59,682 nt of DNA. Origin: an uncultured Pelagibacteraceae bacterium (GTDB lineage: Bacteria > Pseudomonadota > Alphaproteobacteria > Pelagibacterales > Pelagibacteraceae). The position numbers and the translations under genes were made by a program. This document shows, piece after piece, positions 26,399 to 34,844 of this stretch. The stretch is taken from the NCBI GenBank assembly GCA_902511185.1, contig CABXEK010000004.1:1-59682 (forward strand). Direction: 5' to 3'. The notes beneath the pieces were generated by a model, which did not search any database, was not told the origin of the DNA, and worked only from the letters and a program-made list of their open reading frames with translations. The stretch's first letter is position 1. Every line of letters begins with the position of its first letter.

Positions 26399-26740
26399 TT
26401 AAAGCCTTTTCCAATTAGTATTTTTTAAAAGTGAACTGAGATTAAAAGAGTTTTTAAGAATTTTACCACTAGTATCAGTGATTAAGTATTTGAGGTTTTT
26501 AGTTTTAGGCTTAAAGTTTTTACAAATTTTATATAAAGCATTTTCTGTAGCATTTCTAAAAACGCTAAAACTGACTTGTTTACTGGAAATACTTAAACCG
26601 TAGTCTTTCCAAGATCCCTCAGAAACCATTTTAGCGTACAAATCTAAAATTATTTTAAGCTCATCTTTTTCAAAAAATTGTCTTTCTTCTATTTGTTTTT
26701 TTGGATTGTTGATTACTAGTTTTAAATTACTGCGCATCAA
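26399..26740 (-). CDS. DUF2794 domain protein
   Basis: A 113-residue soluble protein typical of alphaproteobacteria: FFEKDELKIILDLYAKMVSEGSWKDYGLSI, then VSFSVFRNATENALYKICK. Function unknown. It overlaps the 3' end of yciB by 14 nt. A second ATG one codon in is an equally good start. Confidence 0.85.
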   Translation of the reverse strand: MMRSNLKLVINNPKKQIEERQFFEKDELKIILDLYAKMVSEGSWKDYGLSISSKQVSFSVFRNATENALYKICKNFKPKTKNLKYLITDTSGKILKNSFNLSSLLKNTNWKRL

Positions 26741-27281
26741 TTTTATATTTATTTATCAATGGTATTTGAAAGCCTGTAAAAATAATTGTTATTGGTAGCA
26801 TTCCCCATACCTTAAAGTTAACCCAAAACTCTTCAGATTGTGTTCTCCAAATACATTCATTTAATATTGCAAGACCAAAGAAAAAAAACATCCATCTTTT
26901 GTTTAATAATTCCCAACCAATATCTGTTAAGGGAATTGATTTACCCATAATTTTTTTAAGAACAGGCTCTTTAGTAAAATATTTTCCAAAAAACAAAGCT
27001 AGCGCAAATAAAATATTAATTATAGTTGGTTTAACATAAATAAATATTGGATCATTAAAATAGATTGTAAGTCCACCAAAAAATGTAATCAAAATTCCAC
27101 TCACGAGTGGCATGGTTGGTATTTTTTTCTCAAAAAACCAAACAACAACTAGTGCGATTAAAGTTGCAACTATTAGTGGAGGAATTGCGACTGATAAATT
27201 TTTGTCGTTATTATAATAGAAGAAAAAAAATATAGCTAATGGGCCAAAATCAGTAACAAATTTTAAAAAAGATTTATTCAC
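26727..27281 (-). CDS. yciB: Inner membrane septation protein A / YciB
   Basis: A 184-residue, five-helix inner-membrane protein: FVTDFGPLAIFFFFYY, then VSGILITFFGGLTIYFNDPIFIYVKPT, GWELLNKRWMFFFFGLAILNECIWR and FWVNFKVWGMLPITIIF are family signatures (also called IspZ or ispA of Shigella). It is linked to envelope and division integrity. First gene of a pair with DUF2794. Confidence 0.93.
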   Translation of the reverse strand: MNKSFLKFVTDFGPLAIFFFFYYNNDKNLSVAIPPLIVATLIALVVVWFFEKKIPTMPLVSGILITFFGGLTIYFNDPIFIYVKPTIINILFALALFFGKYFTKEPVLKKIMGKSIPLTDIGWELLNKRWMFFFFGLAILNECIWRTQSEEFWVNFKVWGMLPITIIFTGFQIPLINKYKIDAQ

Positions 27282-27368
27282 TTAAAAGATATTAACATAT
27301 TAATCACATCACAAAACAAGATAATTTTAACCATTGATTTTTATTTTTAAATACCCATACTAATATCT

Positions 27369-27689
27369 ATGCCGATACAAAAAGCTAAATTTTCAATTGG
27401 AGATATTGTAAAACATAAACACTTTGAATTTAGGGGTGTGATTTATGATGTAGACTTTGAATTTAATAATTCAGAAGAGTGGTATCAATCTATCCCAAAA
27501 AATGTAAGACCGAGAAAAGACCAACCATTTTATCATTTGTTGGCTGAAAATGATGAAATTACTTATGAAGCTTATGTTTCACAACAAAACCTTCTTATGG
27601 ACGATTCTGACGAACCTATAAAACACCCATTAATTGAAGAGATTTTTTCAGGCAAAAAAGGTTCAAGTTATTTTAAGATGTCTAATTAG
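27369..27689 (+). CDS. hspQ: Heat shock protein HspQ
   Basis: A 106-residue hemimethylated-DNA-binding/YccV-like protein. Signatures: KFSIGDIVKHKHFEFRGVIYDVDFEF and QPFYHLLAENDEITYEAYVSQQNL. HspQ is a heat-shock protein in enterics and affects Lon specificity. The gene stands alone with its own spacers on both sides. No clear sigma-32 promoter was recognised upstream. Confidence 0.92.
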   Translation: MPIQKAKFSIGDIVKHKHFEFRGVIYDVDFEFNNSEEWYQSIPKNVRPRKDQPFYHLLAENDEITYEAYVSQQNLLMDDSDEPIKHPLIEEIFSGKKGSSYFKMSN

Positions 27690-27756
27690 TTTTATCACTA
27701 TTCAAACACATTTAGCTCAAATCTAGGCCATATAAATTAAATATTCTAAACATATA

Positions 27757-27820
27757 TTCTGATCAAGAGTGTTAAACGTTAATTTCAAATTGTTATCTCC
27801 CTCTGCATTCTTGATCGGAA
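27757..27820 (+). ncRNA. Candidate structured RNA: 15-bp stem with 34-nt loop
   Basis: The longest spacer region (27690-27862) between hspQ and ccmC holds inverted arms TTCTGATCAAGAGTG and CATTCTTGATCGGAA, which pair over 15 positions with G-U wobble, around a 34-nt loop. No U-run follows. It could be a leader or small RNA, or an hspQ 3' element. It matches no family I can name, and 4.5S and 6S signatures are absent. Confidence 0.4.
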
Positions 27821-27862
27821 ATCATTTTCATAATAGATATTATTAATAAATCCAAAATTAAT

Positions 27863-28570
27863 ATGTTTAAACTTTTTCAACCTAATAGAATTTTTCAGAT
27901 AACTTCTAGAGCCCCTAAATATGTTTTATTCTTATTTGTTTTAGTTCTTTCGGTAGGATTAACAGAGGCATTAGTATTTTCACCAGAAGATTATAAACAA
28001 AGTGATGCTGTTAGAATTATGTATGTACATGTCCCAGCTGCTTGGATTTCACTTGGAATTTTTTCATCAATTACTGTTTTATCGATAAGTGGTTTTATCT
28101 TTAAAAATAAAAACTTATTTTTAATAGCAAAAAGTTTAGCACCGTCTGGTTTTGTTTTTAATATTATTGCATTAGTTACGGGTTCAATTTGGGGCAAACC
28201 AACATGGGGAACTTGGTGGGCATGGGATGCTCGAATTACTTCAATGTTAATTTTAGCCCTCTTTTATGCAATGTATTTAATATCTTGGAGAATTTATGAA
28301 AATGAAGAAAAGGTTTTTAAAATTAGTACTATAATTACTATCCTAGGTATTGTTAATGTTCCCATCATTAAATATTCAGTCGATTGGTGGAATACACTTC
28401 ATCAGCCAGCTTCAATTAATATATTGTCAAAAAGCTCAATTCATTCATCAATGCTTTTTCCTCTATTGATAATGACTGCGGCATTTGCCCTTTTTTCATT
28501 GCTAATTTTTTTAATGAAATATAATACAGAACTGATAAAAATTAAAAATAAAGGCCTAGATAGATTATGA
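27863..28570 (+). CDS. ccmC: Cytochrome c maturation protein CcmC
   Basis: Inner-membrane heme handling protein that helps load heme on CcmE. It is 235 residues with six membrane helices. The tryptophan-rich heme site is visible as WGTWWAWDARITSMLIL, with MYVHVPAAWISLGIF carrying the first conserved histidine and TLHQPASI the second. It begins a ccmCDEFGH operon with overlapping or nearly abutting genes. The ABC part CcmAB is not here. Confidence 0.96.
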   Translation: MFKLFQPNRIFQITSRAPKYVLFLFVLVLSVGLTEALVFSPEDYKQSDAVRIMYVHVPAAWISLGIFSSITVLSISGFIFKNKNLFLIAKSLAPSGFVFNIIALVTGSIWGKPTWGTWWAWDARITSMLILALFYAMYLISWRIYENEEKVFKISTIITILGIVNVPIIKYSVDWWNTLHQPASINILSKSSIHSSMLFPLLIMTAAFALFSLLIFLMKYNTELIKIKNKGLDRL

Positions 28571-28794
28571 TTAATGAAATACTTTTTATGAACGGATATG
28601 GTGTTTACGTATTATCTGCTTTCATCTTTACGCTTTTAAGTTTTACAGCCTTATATTTGGTTACAAAAATTCAATTTGTTAAAGAACAAAGTAAATTTGT
28701 TTCTAAGTTTGGATCTCTTAACACTGAGAAAGCTAATTCTGCAAAATTACAAAAAATCAACAAAGAAATTTTAGCTAACGCCACAAACGACTAA
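28567..28794 (+). CDS. ccmD: Heme exporter protein CcmD
   Basis: A 75-residue single-pass protein: GYGVYVLSAFIFTLLSFTALYLVTK helix, then a charged tail. Position between ccmC and ccmE plus the short length supports CcmD, which releases holo-CcmE. It is somewhat longer than common CcmD. It overlaps the ccmC stop by 4 nt. Confidence 0.85.
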   Translation: MINEILFMNGYGVYVLSAFIFTLLSFTALYLVTKIQFVKEQSKFVSKFGSLNTEKANSAKLQKINKEILANATND

Positions 28795-28804
28795 CTTTTG
28801 AACC

Positions 28805-29224
28805 ATGTATGGTCGTAAAGTTAAATTAAGATTTTTGTTTGTAGTTGTAATCTTAATAACTTTAATTTTATCAGTTTTTTTAATTTTAAAATCCCTTGAA
28901 GAAAATGTGGTTTATTTTCAATCACCTTCGGAAATTAATATGTCAGCTGAATTAGATAAAAAAAAAATTAGAGTTGGAGGAATGGTTAAAAAAGACTCTA
29001 TTTCTATTACTGCCAATGAAATTAAATTCATAATTACTGATTTTAAAAATGAAATAAATGTTACTTTCAATGGCGCGGTTCCAAATCTTTTTGAGGAAGA
29101 AAAAGGAGTAGTTGCTGAGGGATTTTTAAAAGATAGAAATTATTTTTCTGCTACTAAAATTTTAGCAAAACATGATGAAAATTATATGCCGCCAGAAGTA
29201 AAAGCAGCAATGGAGGGAAAGTAA
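28805..29224 (+). CDS. ccmE: Heme chaperone CcmE
   Basis: A 139-residue periplasmic heme chaperone anchored by an N-terminal helix ([20 protein letters not shown]). The OB-fold region has [13 protein letters not shown] and [21 protein letters not shown]. The covalent heme-binding motif HxxxY is present as [12 protein letters not shown]. It hands heme to apocytochrome c through CcmF/CcmH. Confidence 0.97.
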   Translation: MYGRKVKLRFLFVVVILITLILSVFLILKSLEENVVYFQSPSEINMSAELDKKKIRVGGMVKKDSISITANEIKFIITDFKNEINVTFNGAVPNLFEEEKGVVAEGFLKDRNYFSATKILAKHDENYMPPEVKAAMEGK

Positions 29225-29225
29225 A

Positions 29226-31106
29226 TTGATATATAGTGTTATTGGATATTATTCATTAATTTTAGGTTTGTGTTTTAGTTTAATTTTAATCTTTTTTTCA
29301 GTAAGAAATTTTAATAATTCCAAATTATTAGATCCAAAGATTTTATCATTCACATTTTTACAATTTTTTTTTGTTGTAATCAGTTTTTTGAGTTTAGTTT
29401 TATCTTTTGTTTTTTCTGATTTTAGTAATGAAACTGTTTTTAATAACTCGCATACAACTAAACCACTTTTTTATAAAATAGCTGGTACTTGGGGAAATCA
29501 TGAGGGAAGTCTTTTACTTTGGTTATTTGTATTAACGCTATTCATTTTCATATTTTTATTAAGAAGCAAAAGTCAACCAACAAAATATAAAATTTTAACT
29601 TTAGTATTTCAGCAAATTATAATTATTGGTTTTTTTATATTTTTAATTAAGACATCCAACCCTTTTAATTTTCTATTTCCAACTCCAGAAGAGGGGTTGG
29701 GATTAAATCCAATATTACAAGATCCTGCTTTAGCAATTCATCCACCAATTTTGTATTTAGGTTACGTTGGTTCATCAATTATTTTCTCATCAGCGCTATC
29801 AGCAACATCACTAAACTTAATTACTAAAACTTGGGCCTCACATATCAAAAAGTGGGTTTTAATTTCATGGATATTTTTAACTCTAGGAATTTTATTAGGA
29901 TCAATTTGGGCTTATTATGAACTAGGTTGGGGAGGCTTTTGGTTTTGGGATCCTGTTGAAAATGTCTCACTAATGCCATGGCTAGCATTAACAACACTTT
30001 TACATTGTATTCTTGTTTTAGAAAAAAAATTGATTTTAACCTCTTGGGTAATAATTTTATCAATAGCAACGTTTACACTGAGCATGTGTGGTACGTTTTT
30101 AGTAAGATCTGGAATTCTTAATTCTGTACATACTTTTGCAAATGATCCAGAGAGAGGATTATTTATCTTAATTTTTCTATTTTCTTTAATTTTTCTTTCT
30201 TTATTTATTTTTTTCTTTTTTTACAAAGCCAACAAAGATACTCCGACAAGTTTTTTTTGGTTAAGTAAGGAAGCTGCAATTATAATTAACAACTGGTTTA
30301 TGATGTATTTTTTGTCAGTAGTATTGATTGGTACAGTTTATCCTATATTTCTTGACGTTTTATCTTCACAGAAAATATCTGTAGGACCACCATTTTATCA
30401 TAAATTAATAATTCCAATTATAATTCCATTTTTGTTGATGATGGCAATTGGTCCGAAATTAAAATGGATTAAATCTAACTTGGAAGATAAAATTTATTTA
30501 TTTATTCTATTAGTAATTTCTACCTTATTGTCTTTTTTAATTGTAAAAAATTTTGATACAAATTTACTTGTAAATACAATTTTAGTTTCAAGTGCCTTAT
30601 ATCTTTTCTTAATAACGTTAAGAGATTTTTTTATTAAGAAATATAATAATATCTCACAAAATATTGCCCATTTTGGATTTAGTTTACTAATTTTGAGTAT
30701 CTTATTGAACAACTTTTTTTCAACTGAAATTATAACCAACTTAAAAGTTGGAGAAACTTTTGAAACTGAAAATACTAAGATTATATTTGAAGATATTAGT
30801 CAAAAAAAAGAAAAAAATTATCAATTAATTACAGGAAAATTTATTATTCAAAATCCAGGTGGTAAAATAGATAATTTGTCACCCGAACTTAGAATATATA
30901 ATCAACCAAATATTGTGACCAGCGAAGCAGATATAAAAACAACCATAATTGCCGATAAATTTATAGTAATTAATTTAGTTCAGAATCAAGAATATTTTAA
31001 TGTTAGGTACCAGGTAAAACCATTTATGATATGGATTTGGTTATCAGTATTGTTGATTAGTTTTGGTGGCTTAACAAGTTTAATTAAAAAGAAACATGAA
31101 AAATAA
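29226..31106 (+). CDS. ccmF: Heme lyase subunit CcmF
   Basis: A 626-residue polytopic protein of the cytochrome c heme lyase. The WWD-type heme site is GWGGFWFWDPVENVSLMPWL. Flanking conserved stretches are GTWGNHEGSLLLWLFVLTL, DPALAIHPPILYLGYVG, and TLSMCGTFLVRSGILNSVHTFA. Start is TTG, 2 nt after the ccmE stop, which gives the natural N-terminus. It overlaps ccmG by 11 nt. Confidence 0.97.
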   Translation: MIYSVIGYYSLILGLCFSLILIFFSVRNFNNSKLLDPKILSFTFLQFFFVVISFLSLVLSFVFSDFSNETVFNNSHTTKPLFYKIAGTWGNHEGSLLLWLFVLTLFIFIFLLRSKSQPTKYKILTLVFQQIIIIGFFIFLIKTSNPFNFLFPTPEEGLGLNPILQDPALAIHPPILYLGYVGSSIIFSSALSATSLNLITKTWASHIKKWVLISWIFLTLGILLGSIWAYYELGWGGFWFWDPVENVSLMPWLALTTLLHCILVLEKKLILTSWVIILSIATFTLSMCGTFLVRSGILNSVHTFANDPERGLFILIFLFSLIFLSLFIFFFFYKANKDTPTSFFWLSKEAAIIINNWFMMYFLSVVLIGTVYPIFLDVLSSQKISVGPPFYHKLIIPIIIPFLLMMAIGPKLKWIKSNLEDKIYLFILLVISTLLSFLIVKNFDTNLLVNTILVSSALYLFLITLRDFFIKKYNNISQNIAHFGFSLLILSILLNNFFSTEIITNLKVGETFETENTKIIFEDISQKKEKNYQLITGKFIIQNPGGKIDNLSPELRIYNQPNIVTSEADIKTTIIADKFIVINLVQNQEYFNVRYQVKPFMIWIWLSVLLISFGGLTSLIKKKHEK

Positions 31107-31614
31107 GTTATCATCAATACTTATAACCTTTGCTTTTGTTTTTGTTTTTGTTCTTTTTTATAAAGGTTTAAAAAACACAAATATTTACACTCCAGAAAAA
31201 AAAATTAACAATGTAGTTCCTTTATTTACTGTAGATTTATTTAGCACTGGAAAAAAAGTAAATTCAATAGAGTTATTCAGTGCAGAGAAATTTTATCTAT
31301 TGAATATTTGGTCATCGTGGTGTGTGCCATGTAGGCAAGAGCATCCTTTATTAATGTATTTATCAAAAAATAAAATAGTTGAAATTATAGGTTTAAATTA
31401 CAAAGATAAAAAGATTAATGCTCAGAGTTTTTTAGATGAGCTTGGTAATCCGTACAAAAATATTATTTTTGACAAAGAGGGCATCTATGCAATTGAATGG
31501 GGAGCTTATGGTGTGCCAGAGACTTACTTAATTCATAATGGTGTTATAATAAAAAAATACATTGGGCCCTTAAACGAAGAATTAATCAAAGAAATTAAAT
31601 CATTAATAAAATGA
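31096..31614 (+). CDS. ccmG: Thiol:disulfide interchange protein CcmG/DsbE
   Basis: A 172-residue periplasmic thioredoxin-like protein anchored by an N-terminal helix (SILITFAFVFVFVLFYKGL). The redox motif is WCVPC (NIWSSWCVPCRQEHP), and the cis-proline loop is AYGVPETYL. It keeps apocytochrome CXXCH cysteines reduced. It overlaps ccmF upstream and ccmH downstream. Confidence 0.96.
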   Translation: MKNKLSSILITFAFVFVFVLFYKGLKNTNIYTPEKKINNVVPLFTVDLFSTGKKVNSIELFSAEKFYLLNIWSSWCVPCRQEHPLLMYLSKNKIVEIIGLNYKDKKINAQSFLDELGNPYKNIIFDKEGIYAIEWGAYGVPETYLIHNGVIIKKYIGPLNEELIKEIKSLIK

Positions 31615-31973
31615 AATTATTAAAATTATTTTTTATTATTTTTATTATTTTTTCTTTAAATCATTTGAAAGCAAATAATGAGAATATCAAAAACGATATT
31701 ACTAAAAACTTACGTTGTTTGACTTGTCAGGGTCAATCTGTTTATGATTCAGACTCTGAATTTGCAAATAGTATAAAAATTTTAGTAAAAAAAAAATTAA
31801 ATGAGGGTTTATCTAAAAAACAAATTTATAAATTTTTTAAAGATAAATATGGAGAATGGATACTGTATGAAACTGAACTTAACAAAAATACATATATATT
31901 ATGGTTATTACCAATATTGATATTTTTAATTGGAGGTGCAATAGTCTTTAAAAATTTTATTTTTAAAAAATAA
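31611..31973 (+). CDS. ccmH: Cytochrome c maturation protein CcmH
   Basis: A 120-residue protein with a signal/anchor (KLLKLFFIIFIIFSLNHLKA), the LRCLTCQGQSV redox motif, the three-helix region with YGEWILYETELN, and a C-terminal membrane helix. It is the short CcmH; the separate CcmI (TPR) partner is not adjacent. It ends the ccm operon; the PagL-like gene begins 10 nt later. Confidence 0.95.
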   Translation: MKLLKLFFIIFIIFSLNHLKANNENIKNDITKNLRCLTCQGQSVYDSDSEFANSIKILVKKKLNEGLSKKQIYKFFKDKYGEWILYETELNKNTYILWLLPILIFLIGGAIVFKNFIFKK

Positions 31974-31983
31974 TTTATCTAAT

Positions 31984-32496
31984 ATGAATTTAAAAAACTT
32001 TTGTTTAACACTTATTTTTGTATTTTCTGTATTTACATTAAATGCTGAAGAAATAAAAACTGATAATCAAGATACAGAGTTTAATGTTTACACAGGCATG
32101 TTTGACTTTAGTGATCAAGGAAAAAGATCTACACTTATTGGTTTTCAACATCAAAATGAAAATTTAAACAGAGATACTTTTTTAGGAAATCTATCACCTA
32201 TTACAGGTGCATTTATTACTGCTGATAGTGCGGGTTATATTTATACAGGTGTACAAGCTCAATATAAAATTGGTGCTTTAAATATTACACCAAGTTTTAT
32301 GCCTGGATTATATCACCAAGGAGATGGTAAAGATCTTGGGCATGTTCTTGAATTCAAGAGTGAAGTTCAATTATCACTTGATATATCGAAAAGTACTGAA
32401 TTAGGGTTTTCATATAATCATTTATCTAATGCTAGCTTAGGAGATAAAAATCCTGGGGCAAATAGTTATATGTTTAATTTTCTTAAAAGTTTCTAA
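31984..32496 (+). CDS. PagL-like outer membrane beta-barrel (lipid A deacylase-related)
   Basis: A 170-residue exported protein (signal peptide MNLKNFCLTLIFVFSVFTLNAEE). Alternating hydrophobic strands and a terminal aromatic residue (LKSF) fit an eight-stranded barrel. The motif YNHLSNASLGDKNPGANSY near residues 144-162 matches PagL-type HxSN active sites, with His146 and Ser148. The usual catalytic glutamate 14 residues after the histidine is Asn160 here, so catalysis is uncertain. It lies right after ccmH, but no functional tie is evident. Confidence 0.75.
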   Translation: MNLKNFCLTLIFVFSVFTLNAEEIKTDNQDTEFNVYTGMFDFSDQGKRSTLIGFQHQNENLNRDTFLGNLSPITGAFITADSAGYIYTGVQAQYKIGALNITPSFMPGLYHQGDGKDLGHVLEFKSEVQLSLDISKSTELGFSYNHLSNASLGDKNPGANSYMFNFLKSF

Positions 32497-32505
32497 TAAT
32501 TCAAT

Positions 32506-33657
32506 ATGAAAATAAATGAATGCTATAATTTCAATGATTTTAGAAAACTTGCTAAAAAAAGATTACCTTCACCAATTTTTCACTACATAGATGGTGGGGC
32601 AGATGATGAAACTACACTAAAAAGAAATACTGACTCTTTTAATGATTGTGATTTAGTGCCTAATGTTTTGGCAAGTGTAGGTAAGCCAGATCTATCAACA
32701 ACTGTTTTTGGCAAAAAAATCAATATGCCAATTTTTTTGTCACCAACAGCTATGCAAAGATTATATCATCATGATGGAGATAAAGCATCAGCTCGAGCTG
32801 CAGAAAAGTTTGGAACCTTTTACAGTATGTCGACAATGGCAAATAATACCATTGAGGAAATTGCAGAAATTTCTAAAGGTCCAAAGTTATTTCAACTATA
32901 TGTTCATAAAGATCAATCAATCACAGATGATTTAATTGAGAGATGTAGAACGTCAGGTTATGATGGTATGTGTTTAACGGTTGATACATTGGTTGGTGGA
33001 AATAGAGAGAGAGACCATAGAACAGGATTTACAACTCCTCCAAAACTTACTTTTCAAAGCTTGCTTAGTTTTGCAATGAGACCTGAATGGGTTTTTAATT
33101 ATTTTACTCATAAAAAATTTGAATTATCAAATGTTGCAAAGAAGACAGATAAAGGAACCAATATTGCAAAGTCAGTAGTAGAGTATATCAACGAACAATA
33201 TGATCCAGCAATGAACTGGAAAGATGCAGAGTACTGTGCAAAAAAATGGAATAAGCCCTTTGCACTCAAAGGAGTTATGTCAGTAGAAGATGCAAAAAGA
33301 GCAATTGATATTGGTTGTACAGCAATCATGGTTTCAAACCATGGTGGAAGACAATTAGATGGATCAAGATCACCATTTGATCAGGTAAAAGAACTGTCAG
33401 ATGCTGTAGGTGATAAACTTGAAATTATATTAGATGGGGGCATTAGAAGAGGAACACATGTCTTAAAGGCTATAGCTGCGGGCGCAAAAGCATGCAGCTT
33501 TGGAAAAATGTTCTTGTTTTCTTTAGGTGCTGGAGGCCAACCAGGAGTAGAACGTCTATTGCAGAATATGCATGATGAAATAAATCGTAATATGGTATTA
33601 ATGGGCTGTAAAAATATTAAAGAGTTAAATAGATCAAAATTAATTTATAGAAAATAA
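32506..33657 (+). CDS. FMN-dependent alpha-hydroxyacid oxidase/dehydrogenase (LldD-like)
   Basis: A 383-residue TIM-barrel flavoprotein that oxidises an L-2-hydroxyacid such as L-lactate or glycolate to the 2-oxoacid. Signatures: RLPSPIFHYIDGGADDETTLKRN near the N-terminus, SPTAMQRLYHHDGD, FALKGVMSVEDA with the FMN-binding lysine, VSNHGGRQLDGSRSPFD with the catalytic histidine and substrate arginine, and ILDGGIRRGTHVLKAIAAGA. It heads a run leading to glcDEF. Lactate versus glycolate cannot be settled from motifs alone. Confidence 0.92.
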   Translation: MKINECYNFNDFRKLAKKRLPSPIFHYIDGGADDETTLKRNTDSFNDCDLVPNVLASVGKPDLSTTVFGKKINMPIFLSPTAMQRLYHHDGDKASARAAEKFGTFYSMSTMANNTIEEIAEISKGPKLFQLYVHKDQSITDDLIERCRTSGYDGMCLTVDTLVGGNRERDHRTGFTTPPKLTFQSLLSFAMRPEWVFNYFTHKKFELSNVAKKTDKGTNIAKSVVEYINEQYDPAMNWKDAEYCAKKWNKPFALKGVMSVEDAKRAIDIGCTAIMVSNHGGRQLDGSRSPFDQVKELSDAVGDKLEIILDGGIRRGTHVLKAIAAGAKACSFGKMFLFSLGAGGQPGVERLLQNMHDEINRNMVLMGCKNIKELNRSKLIYRK

Positions 33658-33675
33658 CACAAAAGGAAAAAAAAT

Positions 33676-34839
33676 ATGAAATTAGCTTCAAGTTTAAATC
33701 GTTTAGGAACCGAGTCAGCATTTAGTGTTTTAGCAGAAGCCAAAAAATTAGAAGCTGCTGGAAATCCAATGATTCACTTGGGACTTGGTCAACCTGATTT
33801 CAAAACCCCAAAACATGTAGTTGAGGCTGCTAAAAAAGCTTTAGATGATGGACATCATGGATACGTTTTATCAAATGGGATTTTAGAGTGTAGGCAAGCT
33901 GTAACAAGGTGGATAAAAAAACGTTACAACGTTGATGTAGATGCTGAAAGAATTACAATTATGCCAGGGGGCAAGCCTACGATGCACTATGCTATTCAAT
34001 GCTTTGGAGAGCCTGGAGCTGAAATTATTCATCCAACACCTGCATTCCCAATTTATGAGTCCATGATTAATTATACTGGGTCTACAGCAGTTGCTTATGA
34101 TTTAACAGAAGACAAAGATTTAAAATTTAGTGCAGATAAAATTTTATCTTTAATAACTGATAAAACTAGATTGTTAATTTTGATTAACCCAAATAATCCA
34201 ACTGGAAGTTTTGTGGAAAAATCAGAAATAGATAAATTAGCTGAAGGATTAAAAAAACATCCTCATGTAACAATCTTGAGTGATGAAATTTACAGTAGGC
34301 AAATTTTTGATGCTAAAGAAATGCCAACTTTTTTCAATTACCCAGAACTAAGAGATAGATTAATTGTTCTTGAAGGTTGGAGTAAAGCTTATTCAATGAC
34401 AGGTTGGAGATTAGGCTGGAGTTTTTGGCCAGAAAATTTAATTGAACATGTAAATAAATTATTAATCAATAGTGTCTCATGCGTTAATGCAGCTGCTCAG
34501 TTTGCGGGTATTGCTGCGTTAGATGGACCAGATGACTCTATTCATCTAATGATGGAAAAATTTACTCAAAGAAGAAAATTAATTCATGAAGGGCTAAATA
34601 GTTTACCAGGTATTGAATGTAGTTTACCAGGTGGAGCATTCTATGCATTTCCTAAAGTAATAGGAACTGGAATGGATGGCTCAGAATTTTGTAAAAGAGC
34701 AATGCATGAAGCTGGAGTAGCAATTGTACCAGGCACAGCCTTTGGCAAAACGTCTAAAGACTATGTCAGATTTAGCTTTGCAGCCTCTCAAGATAACATT
34801 TCTAACGCATTGGAAAATATTAAAAAAATGTTAGGCTAG
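33676..34839 (+). CDS. Class I PLP-dependent aminotransferase
   Basis: A 387-residue fold-type I aminotransferase of the aspartate-aminotransferase superfamily. Visible: IHLGLGQPDFKTPKHV, INPNNPTGSFV (PLP/substrate), ILSDEIYSRQIF, and GWSKAYSMTGWRLGW with the PLP lysine; C-terminal VRFSFA gives the substrate-carboxylate arginine. A good AAAGGA site precedes the ATG. Set between two hydroxyacid oxidation systems, it may aminate glyoxylate or pyruvate made by its neighbours; that is inference. Confidence 0.93.
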   Translation: MKLASSLNRLGTESAFSVLAEAKKLEAAGNPMIHLGLGQPDFKTPKHVVEAAKKALDDGHHGYVLSNGILECRQAVTRWIKKRYNVDVDAERITIMPGGKPTMHYAIQCFGEPGAEIIHPTPAFPIYESMINYTGSTAVAYDLTEDKDLKFSADKILSLITDKTRLLILINPNNPTGSFVEKSEIDKLAEGLKKHPHVTILSDEIYSRQIFDAKEMPTFFNYPELRDRLIVLEGWSKAYSMTGWRLGWSFWPENLIEHVNKLLINSVSCVNAAAQFAGIAALDGPDDSIHLMMEKFTQRRKLIHEGLNSLPGIECSLPGGAFYAFPKVIGTGMDGSEFCKRAMHEAGVAIVPGTAFGKTSKDYVRFSFAASQDNISNALENIKKMLG

Positions 34840-34844
34840 ACATA

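Noticed and set aside
27690-27862. 6S RNA
   Set aside because: A closing stem is present, but there is no recognisable central-bubble architecture or usual length.
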